Shown here: positions 55,188 to 64,000 of the stretch, piece by piece
Layout of the letters: each line of letters starts with the position of its first letter
How positions within the stretch are numbered: position 1 is the stretch's first letter
Source: Isoetes taiwanensis
Taxonomy: Eukaryota; Streptophyta; Lycopodiopsida; Isoetales; Isoetaceae
Assembly (NCBI GenBank): GCA_021234155.1
Contig: JAJEKV010000005.1
Location: 18,462,089 to 18,526,088, forward strand
Length of the DNA stretch: 64,000 nt
Reading direction: 5' to 3'
Translations under genes and position numbers: made by a program
The notes under the pieces: model-generated
Database searches by the model: none
What the model saw: the letters and a program-made list of their open reading frames with translations, nothing else
What the model was told of the DNA's origin: nothing

Positions 55188-55954
55188 TCAGGATACCATT
55201 GTATATTGCTGATCGAACCAGACACGAGAATCATCACATTCTAGCAACTCCATCATACTAGGGTATTGTAGACTCCACAAAAATTCCTGATTGTCAGAAT
55301 ATGGGCTATCTTCTTCGAACCAGATACGAGAATCATCAAATTCTAGCAACTCCATCATACTAGGTTTATGTAGACTCCACAAAAATTCCTGATTGTCAGA
55401 ATATGGGCTATCTTCTTCAAATTCTGGCAAGTTTTGCCAGCAGCTATATCCTCCATCAAACCTGTTTAGCGCCAGATTTGGCAGAAATTCACATTCTCGC
55501 CACTCCTGCTCGTCTCCCCCACCATTAGAACCAAAACTAGAACTAGGGTTTTCATTTTCACTACAACTATCGACTGACTCCACTGTGTTCGTTTGTAGCT
55601 GGTGAATTTCCGATTCCATTTTGGCGAGCAGGGACAGAGCCAGAGCTTTTTGCTCCATACCTAGCTCAGGACAATTGCGCACGAATTTTTTGTAGCTCAT
55701 GTCTCTGATTTTGCCCATGGGCGGAAAATGGTGAGTTATGCTTCGCCCTCTCTTCAAGTTCTGCTTTTTTTTTTTTTTGCCTGCTCACGTTTGAATCCCT
55801 TCTTTGTTCCTTTGGCCTCTCCACACTTGAACCGCCCTTGCCAGATGCTCTTGTTGTTGAAGAAATCTAACCTTGTTTCGTAGCTTAAGCAACTTGGACA
55901 AGGAAAACATCCCTTGTATTTCTTGCATATCTCCTTTGCCATCTCCATCGCCAT
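55188..55954 (-). CDS. unknown protein, frame split by a 14-base homopolymer
   Basis: Two abutting frames on the minus strand: 55954-55754 (MAMEMAKEICKKYKGCFPCP, then SCLSYETRLDFFNNKSIWQG, FKREQAKKKK) and 55757-55188 (LKRGRSITHHFPPMGKIRDM, KFVRNCPELGMEQKALALSL). They meet at an A14 run (55765-55778 as T on the plus strand); one extra base would fuse them into one protein of about 255 residues, so a sequencing or polymerase slip is likely. The C-terminus has a nearly exact tandem repeat of about 35 residues beginning EEDSPYSDNQEFLWSL. The N-terminal part has a CxxC and a later Cys, perhaps zinc-binding. I do not recognise the family. It may encode a small transcription-related plant protein; that is speculation. 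Confidence 0.6.
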
Positions 55955-56262
55955 CTCTCCTAAGCTAAAACTGCTTTAGACAATGACCATTTTATTCATT
56001 GCCCAGGTCTTATATTTTCCCCATGTGCCTATTGCTAAAAAGGCGAAATAGCCTACGTGGCATCACAATACCGGATCGACAAAACCTAAAAATACTTTGT
56101 ATGTGAAAGTCAGCAGACCTCAGATTCAGATCCTAGATGGCAAACAATAGAAATTCATTGTCCAGTGTTGGAACGACTAGAGATTTGCAAACATGCAGGT
56201 AGATTTCATGCTTTCGATTTCATGCAAATCCAGGTATCAAATCTATGCTTTCAGTTTCAAAT
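55955..56262. other. upstream region of the 55.2-55.9 kb gene
   Basis: No feature recognised. It should contain the promoter for the minus-strand gene. Confidence 0.4.
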
Positions 56263-56402
56263 TTCCTTGAATGCCCTGCATCTACTGAGTGATCTAAATT
56301 GTTATGTTCATAAAGGCTGATTTTTAGTTGGGGTCTGTCAAGCCCACAGAGGCACTATGGCCATCCTCAAGCTGCAAATACCGTGTACATAGTATTATTC
56401 TG
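56263..56402. repeat. about 140-bp direct repeat (pair with 58554-58696)
   Basis: Both copies carry TTTCCTTGAATGCCCTGCAT, then TTAGTTGGGGTCTGTCAAGC and end with ACATAGTATTATTCTGT. The second copy breaks off exactly where the strong hairpin begins. Confidence 0.8.
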
Positions 56403-56580
56403 TTTGTAGAGCTGGATAATGGTGCAGAAATAGTTTGTAGGCTAGTATGGGCTATGATTTTGTTATTTTACCATTTCAGTGTGCTGATGATGCAGAAATC
56501 CTCTGAAAATATGTTGGTCCTTCCCACCACACTTTTGGCCAAGTCTGAAAAAACTTAATCACACTCAAGACTTTCTGATC

Positions 56581-57323
56581 CTGGAGTTCAGTGTGGGAAT
56601 TTGACACCCCAGAGGGTGTCAATAGCAAAAAAATGTGTCAAAGAGGCAATTGATTTTTGAAAAATGTGTCAAAAGAGACTTTCTAGTTCGAGAAAATGTG
56701 TCAAAAGAGACTTTGAAAATGTTAAAATATGTCATTTGACACACCACAAAATATGAAGTGTGTCAAAAAGATTTAAGCATATAAATACTGCAAGGTTGCC
56801 AATAGGTTACATCATTTATGTTTATTAATCAATAAGGTTATATCCATATTCTACTAGAATTACATATCGGATTTCCCTTCACATATGAAATATTTTGTCT
56901 AGCTTAGACCTTGTATAACAATTGATTATTATAGGATACAAAGAGCTCAAATGTCCAATGACACATTAGATGCTCACTTATTGGTCTCATTATCAAGCAA
57001 TCTCTATGGGCAAGTTGATCGATATGAAATTGATAAAAGTCGGCTCAATGAGCAACATAAACAAGGAAAATGGAGGATTATAATATTCCCTAGAATATTG
57101 TACTGAATCATTCCCATGACTTTTTGGATTTAACTTTATTTCATAATTCTTTGGAATATAATAGCATGTTCTTTTTTAGCTTAATAAAGGATGTCAATGA
57201 TATTCAAAATGCGTCAAATGAGATGAACTTTTTTTTAAAGTGTGTCAATTGACACATCCAATTCTAGAAAGTGTGTCAATAGAAAACCCATATATAATTT
57301 GAATTTCCCACTCTGCTGGAGTT
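56581..57323. mobile_element. non-autonomous hAT-type MITE with 8-bp target duplication
   Basis: Element 56589-57315 (727 bp). The 8-bp duplication CTGGAGTT flanks it (56581-56588 and 57316-57323). TIRs: CAGTGTGGGAATTTG and, inverted, CAGAGTGGGAAATTC. Subterminal motifs TGTGTCAA occur many times near both ends, typical of hAT transposase binding. It has no coding capacity. An 8-bp duplication plus CAG-starting TIR is the hAT signature. Confidence 0.9.
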
Positions 57324-58195
57324 GATGGTTATATACGTCAGGAGATTGATGCCATTCTTAATTCTACATTGTTCGATGTAATTGGAAACAGATTAAGAGG
57401 CTCCGTTCCTGCAGAGCTAGTGTTTTTGCCTAGCTCCAAAGAAATTGGTTGATAAATTTGGAGGTTCTTGTATGTGCATCAAATAGAGACATTTACAGGC
57501 ATGATGCTTAAAAGATTATGTCTGAACCAGAACGATTATATCTTCTGCATTGCGTATGACTACAGGTGAGACTGGACAGAATTGCAATTGTATTACTACA
57601 GGTGAGACTGGACAGAAGGCTGTTCCAAATGATGCACACCATGACATCCCAAATTCTGATTCATTGTGCCCATCTGCAAAATGTTGATATTGAAGGGCAT
57701 TCACTGAAAATAGTAAATAAATGGTGAATTCCAGGTCAATGGGCTTTGTTAAATTCAAAGACAGTAAAATGCTGGATCTAGTATGACTGGTTCCCCATCC
57801 TTATCACATGGACACTCCACAGATTCCCATGCAAGATTTCACAAACAGGGCCTTATGTCAAGCCCTCCTACCATTGAAGGAAGCTGTTTTAAAAGTCTTT
57901 GGCCTGCAAACAGTTCACACCATCAGTCTGCGGAGATCAGGATGGAGATGGAGGACTAAGTGAGAACTAGTTTTGTTTTCTAATGTGCAGAATTAGCCCC
58001 TCAGTTATGGCCCAATGCAAAGGAATGAATCCAGGACACTATCATGGATGAACTTGAAGCTTATGAAGTGAGTTTTGTCTTCTAATGTTCAGAATTAGCC
58101 CTTCAGTTATTGCCAAGGCAAAGGAATGGATCCAGGACGCTATGATGGATGAGCTTGAAGCTTATGTAGACAGCTTCATGGACGAGACTAGTTAG
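57324..58195 (+). other. exon-like remains of an unknown host gene around the hAT MITE
   Basis: If the MITE is removed, the frame RLSDPGVDGYIRQEIDAILN continues to FDVIGNRLRGSVPAELVFLP. Further on, 57790-57960 reads HARFHKQGLMSSPPTIEGSC, and a terminal exon-like segment at 58093-58195 (acceptor TTCAG) reads SPSVIAKAKEWIQDAMMDEL, EAYVDSFMDETS and a stop. A degenerate duplicate of the last exon lies at 57991-58092. I cannot name the family, and the gene may be broken by the insertion. Confidence 0.35.
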
Positions 58196-58553
58196 TCTCT
58201 GCCTTTTTCATATTCTCTTGTATCCATAATATGCTTAACTTCTTGGTTACTATTGTGTTAGAAAACAAACTCCTCAGTGCTTGCCAGATTATAATTTGAT
58301 GAGATCGGTGGAAACAAAAAATAATGTCTCGTGCTTTTGCTGACGAGTTTCAAAGAAGTTCACCATTTATGTTATGGATATTGCAAAGGCAATAGATAGA
58401 TCATCATATTATCATATTATTCTCCCAAATCAAATATTAGGTTTCTCCTGTTCCTACCTGAATTTAAATTTTTCATTTAGTTTAGAAGTTATAATTGATC
58501 TGTATTTAAGTGACGGCAGACTTCTAGTCATTCAGAACTATGTTTAAGGTCAG
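58196..58553. other. unassigned
   Basis: AT-rich, no gene recognised. Confidence 0.4.
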
Positions 58554-58696
58554 CTATTTCCTTGAATGCCCTGCATCTACTGAGTAATCTAATTTGTGAT
58601 CCCCATGCTATTTATATTAGTTGGGGTCTGTCAAGCCCACAAGGCATTATGGTCATCTTCAAGCTGCAAATACTGTGTACATAGTATTATTCTGTA
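58554..58696. repeat. direct repeat partner of 56263-56402
   Basis: See 56263-56402; about 85-90 percent identity by eye, with small indels. Confidence 0.8.
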
Positions 58697-58702
58697 TACA
58701 AG

Positions 58703-58798
58703 AATGTTTCTTTACCTTGCATTCTGATGTGGAAGCACCGCCGACGCTGACGCGCGTCGGCGGTGCTGACACAGCAGAATGCAAGGTAAAGAAACATT
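58703..58798. ncRNA. 96-nt hairpin: miRNA-precursor-like or fold-back element
   Basis: Outer arms of 24 bp pair perfectly (left from AATGTTTCTTTACC, right ending GGTAAAGAAACATT). After a 9-nt partly paired segment, an inner GC-rich stem of 12 bp (CACCGCCGACGC with GCGTCGGCGGTG) closes on a 6-nt loop. Such a stem could be a small-RNA precursor, or a short inverted-repeat insertion. Both DNA strands fold. Expression is unknown. Confidence 0.45.
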
Positions 58799-59560
58799 GT
58801 TGCAACGTATAAAACGGGTACACAACGTCTGCCATGTTCAGGCCATGTACCAGGCCATGTACCAGAATGCAGCATCATAGGTATCTTTGCATGATCAGCT
58901 ACATAGATAGCTCTCGTTGCACGCCTTTGGCCTTTTCGGCAGCCCTGCTTGAATGCCCTTGCATTTCGGCTTTTATCTGTGAATTAGGTCGTAGAGCAAG
59001 ATCTTTTGCCTCTGCAAACCCCGCTAGCTCCTTCCGCACTAATATTTAGTAATATTAGTGCCCCCTAGCGAACCATTACCCGCTGCTAGCAATTATTACC
59101 ACTTATCCCGCATTTCGTCACCATATACTGATTACAGTCAACATGGCCTATTAAATCACAACTGCCTAGCAATCGTGGCCAACAGTATCCCCATGCTCAT
59201 GGACGTCCGTCAAGGGCCCGATTCCGGCTATGCCCTTGGGAGCATCTGTAACATGATGATAATGATAATAACGACGACTAAAGTAAATGGAAACAATTGA
59301 AATGAAATATAATAATTTTATCTTAACGTTTTCCGTGCCCACAACATAGAAATATTTGGAATGTATTTTTGAGTTCGTTTAGCTAAACGTTGGAAAGTAC
59401 GAGAATTAGTAAATCACAGAACTTTCAAGACAACTTTACTAAAGTCATTACAGCTAATAAGACTTAGGTGATTAGTAATACCCGCTCACAAAAATTTCAA
59501 GACAAGTTTACTAAAGTCATTACGACTAATAAGACTTATGTGATTAGTAATTTATTCCCT
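58799..59560. other. unassigned, with palindrome and tandem duplication
   Basis: A hairpin with 11-bp arms (GCACTAATATT, loop TAGT) lies at 59036-59061. A tandem duplication of about 78 bp (59402-59480 and 59481-59556) is built on CAAGACAAxTTTACTAAAGTC and GACTTA-GTGATTAGTAAT. No gene recognised. Confidence 0.5.
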
Positions 59561-59700
59561 GTTCTGGAGGTACATGGCCATGATTGTTTATCTAGATGAC
59601 ATCTTGGTTTATTTGTAATACTGAATGAATACTCAAGAAGAGCATGATACCTATGTTTGTCAAGTTCTATGAAAATTGCAGGCGAATTCGCATTTTTGAA
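59561..59700 (+). pseudogene. gypsy reverse transcriptase fragment
   Basis: MIVYLDDILVYL followed by EEHDTYVCQVL and KLQANSHF in the same frame, interrupted by stops, matches the catalytic YxDD block and its downstream EEH--H---VL--L of Ty3/gypsy RT. Only about 45 codons remain. Confidence 0.75.
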
Positions 59701-60239
59701 GGAAGCGGGTTCTTCCAAACTTGTTTCCATATTATTTATAGCAATTGGAAAGAGAGTTTCCATATTATTTATAGCAATTGGAAAGAGAGTAGAGTGTTAC
59801 GAGAGTAGAGTGTTACCAAAGCATCGCGAGTTACAAAAAAGTTGCCCAACAAAGGTCGTGCATAGTGGAGGATGTTTGTTACGCCGAATTCCCATATTTC
59901 TGTATCCTATTGGCCTCTAGGTGCCTAAAAAATTAATAATACAAGGATACATAACATAGGAACATGAATTCTGAAACTACAGAGTATCTTTTGGGAAATG
60001 AAAAAAAAATAAGGCTTTGTTAGAACTGGAACAATGGAATCACGGGTAAGTAAAAAAAATAGTGTGATGTGATTAGTCTAGTATATGATTGATCCCTGTT
60101 TGTAAAAAAAAAAACGAAGAAGAAGAAGTTGTGATGTAAGTCTACTTAATAAAGTTCTCTCCACTTAAACATCATTACCAAAAAAACTATCACATAAAAG
60201 CAGGCCATTTTCACCACCTAATCTCCAAAAGAAAGACCA
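59701..60239. other. unassigned, with 33-bp tandem repeat
   Basis: Two 33-bp units at 59726-59791 start GTTTCCATATTATTTATAGC. Several A-runs (60002, 60047, 60107) may mark old retroposon tails. No gene. Confidence 0.45.
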
Positions 60240-63126
60240 TCAGCGTATTGTTGCTTTGGAGCAGGTTAAAGTGCATGAGGCGCGTGTGAAGGTAGCCCTT
60301 ACCTGGTTGAAGGAGGGGGATACAAGTTCGTCGGTGTTCTTCAGAGCAGCTAGGCAGCGGCGATATGCAGCATCTATGGCGTCCCTTGCTTTGCCTGATG
60401 GCCGGACTTTGGAGGATCCCGCTGAGTTGCAGAGGTATGTGCATGCTCATTTCTCAGGGTTTTTTGCGCAACGCACTCTTCCCTATGAGCAGGAGATGCA
60501 GGAGCTTGTTTTGGGGGCCGTTAAGCCATCTATTTTGCCTCACCACCGTGAGAGCTTGGAGCAGGAGCTCTCCAGAGAGGATTTAGCGGAGGCATGTATG
60601 TGCATGGCCAAGGATAAATGTCCTGGGCTGGATAGCATCCCTGTGGAGTTCTTTCAGACTTATTGGGAGTGGGCTGGTGAGTCTGTGTACCAGGTGTATC
60701 TTGAGTTGCTGCAGTCTTCTCACATGGATAGGATCTTGAATACCGCATGCATTTCCTTCATTCCTAAGGTTAAGCAGCCTTATACTATTAATGATTGGAG
60801 GCCTATATCCTTGTTGTCCCTCGTGTGTACAAGATTATTGCGAAGCCCCCCGGCGAAAAGTTGAAGCGGTGTTGACTTCTTCCATTAGTAAGGTGCGTAC
60901 GGGTTTGTTCCCTCGGGAGGAACATTTTGACTAATGTTGCCGCACTTATGAGGGCCTTTATTGGGCGGGAGAACAGGTCAAGGCATTGCCTATCTTAAGC
61001 TTGACTTTGCCAAAGCTTATGATAGTGTCCGTGGGGAGTTCTTGTGCGCCATGATGTTAGCGTTGGGCTGTGGTCCACGCTTACTGAGACGATCATGAAG
61101 TCGCATAGGTCAGTAAAGACTCTACGGTGGTGTGCGGGGTGAACCCTCGCCTTTTCTCCTTAGGCGAGAGGGTGCGTCGGGGGTGCCCTTTGGCACCATT
61201 TTGTTCTACGATTGTGGCGGCAGGCCTTTGTCTCGATTGTTTTTGGCTGCAGTGGAGGAGGGTGGTGGATGGGCGGATGCGGGATGGTAGTCGGTGATTA
61301 TTAACCGATTCGCCGATGACACTTTTCTCTTCTTGGTGGCAGAAGAGAGGAATTTTTGCGGAATGTGAAGGGCTTCTTTGGATACTTTCTCCTTGGCCTC
61401 GGGCATTCTTGAATTGGGGTAAATGCTCCAGCATTATGGGCCCGATTGACTCCGTCTCCCCTTGTTTGGCTCTATTCCCTTGGAAGGTGCTTCCGGGTAA
61501 TGTGTGTACTAAGCATTGGGTATTCCCTTTGGAGGGATGTTTCCATGGGGAGGGTGTGGGATGAGATTTTGCGAGGGGGTTGTAAACACCTCAATTGGTG
61601 GAAGGGTAGCAAGTTGTCCATGGCGGGTAGGATCACTATTGCCAAGTCAAGACTTTGTAGCACTCATGTGTATACAACATCTGCGATGATGTTAGCTCCC
61701 GAGGGTAAGATCTGAGGCTTTGGATAAGATTGTTGAAATTTTGTGTGGGGCGGGGATGATGAAGGGCGGTTGTTAAAGTGGCTTGGTGGAAGTGTCTCCG
61801 CCCGGGAGGATGGGGGCTTGGCCATTCGGATTTGGCACGCATAGTAAGGTGTTGGTCTCTAAGTTTATTTGGAGCGCTCGCAGGATGGAGCATCTTCTCA
61901 CAGTGCGGTACTATTGTGGCAATCTCTTCGCCATTGTGTGGCATTTGGAAAGTCGTCGTGCATGTAGAGTTGCCCCGGCACCGTTGTATGGTCTCCGGCC
62001 TTTCCCACATGCATCCCCTTTTCTCACGGGGTGTTGCGGGCTTGGGATCACATCGTGTGCTCTTCCGGCTAGATTATGCCTCGGTTTATCACCACTCTTC
62101 TCCTTTCTTGTGGGTTCCTCTACCCCCTAGCATTACTTGCCCTTGGGCTGCCAGGCATGCATGCTGACGCTTGAGGCCCGTTGGAGGCGCTGGCTTTGTG
62201 CTCACCTTGGAGGATTGGTATTGGGATGGTCAGCTAGCCGTGGGAGTTCTTTCGAGCTCGCTTTCGCTGAAGGGGTGGCCAGGGCTATCCGGGAACAAGT
62301 GGCGGGGAGTATTCCGCTACACATACCTATAGTCCCTCAGGGTGATGTGGTGGTGCAGGTTTGGAAGGTTCATCCGGATGTTGTATCTTCTTGTTTTGTG
62401 CGGTCTTGTTACCGGGTGTTGGCTATTCATGACACTCGCCCCCCAGGGCAAGTGGTCTGCAGCTTACGGGTTCTCGATGGCTCGGTTTGGGCGTGGACAT
62501 GGAGCTCTCTTCCTCCACCGAAGGTTGGTGCTACGTGGCGGTGGTGCACCGCTGTATTAGGGTGAATGTCCTTGTGAGTCAGTTTAGGCCGGGTGTGAGC
62601 CCTCTTTGCCCTTGTTGTGGCCTTCATCGTGAGACTGTGGAGCATTGTCTAGTTTTATGCCCTCACTTGCGGGTTGCCCGGGATTGGGTCGGGGACTCTG
62701 TTTGGTGAGATTGACTAGCCAACAATTCTTTGCTTCATATATATCACGGTGCTTGGCCGCCAGACGGCTGACAAGCCTTGCATCTGTGTGTGGCTTGGTT
62801 GGTGTGGTTGATTTGGAAGCGGCGGCGGTTGTGGATCTTTCGGGGATTGACCGACTGCGGCCTCTCGATTCCTCGACTCAGATACAAGCTATTTCAAAGC
62901 TTTTTGGTGTTCCCGGGATTAGTAGAGCGGAAGTTTTCCATTTGGCGGGACTTCTTGGGTGTGGTAGATGGTGATGGTCAGTTTGTATAGCAGTAGAGTT
63001 GTAGTTGTTGTGGAGTGTCGAGGTATCACTGTCTCTTTGGGGCAGTTCTCCTTCCTCCTCACTTGCTTTGTAACATTACCATTCTTTTAATATATTGCTG
63101 ACACAGTTCTTCAAAAAAAAAAAAAT
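60240..63126 (+). mobile_element. LINE C (L1-like), 5'-truncated with poly(A) tail
   Basis: Pieces of reverse transcriptase: FFRAARQRRYAASMASLALP, CPGLDSIPVEFFQTYWEWAG and FIPKVKQPYTINDWRPISLL (60256-60830); then in other frames LKLDFAKAYDSV (about 61000) and RFADDTFLF (about 61306). The zinc-binding C-terminus is at about 62540-62700 (CPCCGLHRETVEHCLVLCPH). It ends with an oligo-A run at 63112-63126. Multiple frameshifts; the endonuclease is missing. No target duplication identified. Confidence 0.85.
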
Positions 63127-63612
63127 TCACAATATCATGCAATCTCTAGAAAATTCTAATCTATATATATCTAGGCAAGTACTACAACGAACACAATGCA
63201 ATTCCAAGAAGTTATTCAGTGGTGTCAGGAGCTATAGACTGTGCTCACTTTGGGAAGCCTAGAGTCTGTGTTGGGTTTCCATTCAATGGATGTAATGGGC
63301 CCGGAGTTGCTGGAGATGGACACGCCAAACATCCCTATTCCCGCACTCTGTTAATGCTGAATGATGGACTATGTAAACATACATTATGAGCATACCGTAC
63401 ATTTAGCATCAACAAAGGTCATCACAGTTTAGCTCCAACATATATTTCTCCGAAGGATTTCCTCATCCAAGGAAAACTTGGTGATATCCTGCTTACCTCA
63501 TGGCTTTGTTATAATTTTTAAAGCTGGAGCTTTGATATACTTTGCTGAAGAGGGCAATGTCCATATTTTACCTCTGATATAAGAAGAAACCCCAATAAAA
63601 GTAGATGTTTTT
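63127..63612. other. unassigned between LINE C and AP2/ERF relic
   Basis: A protein-like stretch at about 63225-63360 reads AIDCAHFGKPRVCVGFPFNG, GVAGDGHAKHPYSRTLLML, but I do not recognise it. Otherwise no feature. Confidence 0.35.
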
Positions 63613-64000
63613 TGATGGATCGCAGAGGCAGAGGGAAAGGCTGAAGAAGAAAGGGTTTACAGGGGCGTGAGAAAAACGAGGTGGGGGAAGTGGGTATCAG
63701 AGATCAAATAGCCCAAGAAGAAGAGACGAATCTGGTTGGGCTCCTTTCCAACACCGGAAATGGCAGCCAGGGCTCACGATGTCGCCTCCCTTTGTCGAAT
63801 CTGCTTCTTCTTTGCCACTCCCTGTGCTCAGGTCTACCAAGGCCATTCGGCAGGCCGCCATGGCTGCTGCTTTTGCATCCTGCCCTCAACCACAACTCCA
63901 CCAGCACGAGATTAGTGCATCTTCTTCTTCCCATACTAAAGAGCCTCTCTTCTCTAATCACTGTTTCCTGGACGATCCCGACTTCCCGGCAAAAGCAGCC
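63613..64000 (+). pseudogene. AP2/ERF transcription factor (DREB-type) relic, open at right edge
   Basis: AP2/ERF domain: VYRGVRKTRWGKWVSEIK (63655-63708), then a TAG (63709-63711) where an E or similar codon is expected, then [20 protein letters not shown] and AHDVAS. The end of the domain is deleted and the frame shifts; the downstream C-terminal region continues as [20 protein letters not shown], ending EPLFSNHCFLDDPDFPAKAA. There is no in-frame Met between the stop at 63613 and the domain. AP2/ERF proteins bind DRE/GCC-box DNA through the YRG and WLG strands. With an internal stop and a truncated domain this copy is very probably a pseudogene. Confidence 0.8.

Overview
This window is plant nuclear DNA. 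Its host genes are a NEF1-type exine membrane protein, the proteasome lid subunit RPN6 and the remains of an AP2/ERF factor. They sit in a transposon-dense, AT-rich background, with spliceosomal GT-AG introns and Tat/OTA-like Ty3/gypsy elements. The element content suggests a large, repeat-rich land plant genome; a non-seed plant such as a fern is my guess, but the sequence does not prove it.

Layout. 1-1868 (-): 5' part of the NEF1 homologue (two exons), running off the left edge. 2119-4250: LINE relic A. 4595-20835 (+): a complete but decayed Ty3/gypsy element with LTRs and a GCAAA target duplication. Its 5' LTR is split by a DNA transposon at 5701-12144. 20956-23056: a 1.05 kb tandem duplication. 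23548-24300: a LINE 3' end. 24300-24800: an LTR end with a tRNA-iMet-type primer site. 25.6-26.6 kb: a broken histone H3, probably CENH3, pseudogene. 28.9-29.5 kb: degenerate repeats with dyad symmetry. 30.6-35.4 kb (-): a second gypsy element without gag, cut by a long-TIR MITE (35.4-36.2 kb). 37219-38556 (+): intact RPN6. 39929-47520 (-): LINE relic B, split by a second copy of the DNA transposon (42483-46603). 47.5-55.2 kb: mostly unassigned. 55188-55954 (-): an unrecognised gene split by a homopolymer. 56589-57315: a hAT-type MITE. 58703-58798: a near-perfect hairpin. 60.2-63.1 kb: LINE C. 63.6-64.0 kb: AP2/ERF relic.

The most interesting item is the DNA transposon present twice (5701-12144 and 42483-46603). 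It has short terminal inverted repeats and a TA (or TAA) target duplication, which two paralogous empty sites inside this same window support. It carries (i) a spliced gene whose product joins a ParB/sulfiredoxin-like domain to a beta-class amino-methyltransferase-like domain and a coiled coil, an arrangement that recalls phage and plasmid ParB-methyltransferase fusions, and (ii) tiny genes for an about 80-residue protein with an acidic tail, each behind a TATA box. Copy 1 also holds a decayed DUF7869-type, transposase-like gene head to head with the methyltransferase gene. In both copies the usual catalytic DPPY-type motif of the methyltransferase is absent, while the cofactor-binding motif is kept.

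RPN6 is the only clearly intact host gene. NEF1 looks intact as far as it is visible. Everything else that codes is transposon-derived, broken or unassigned.
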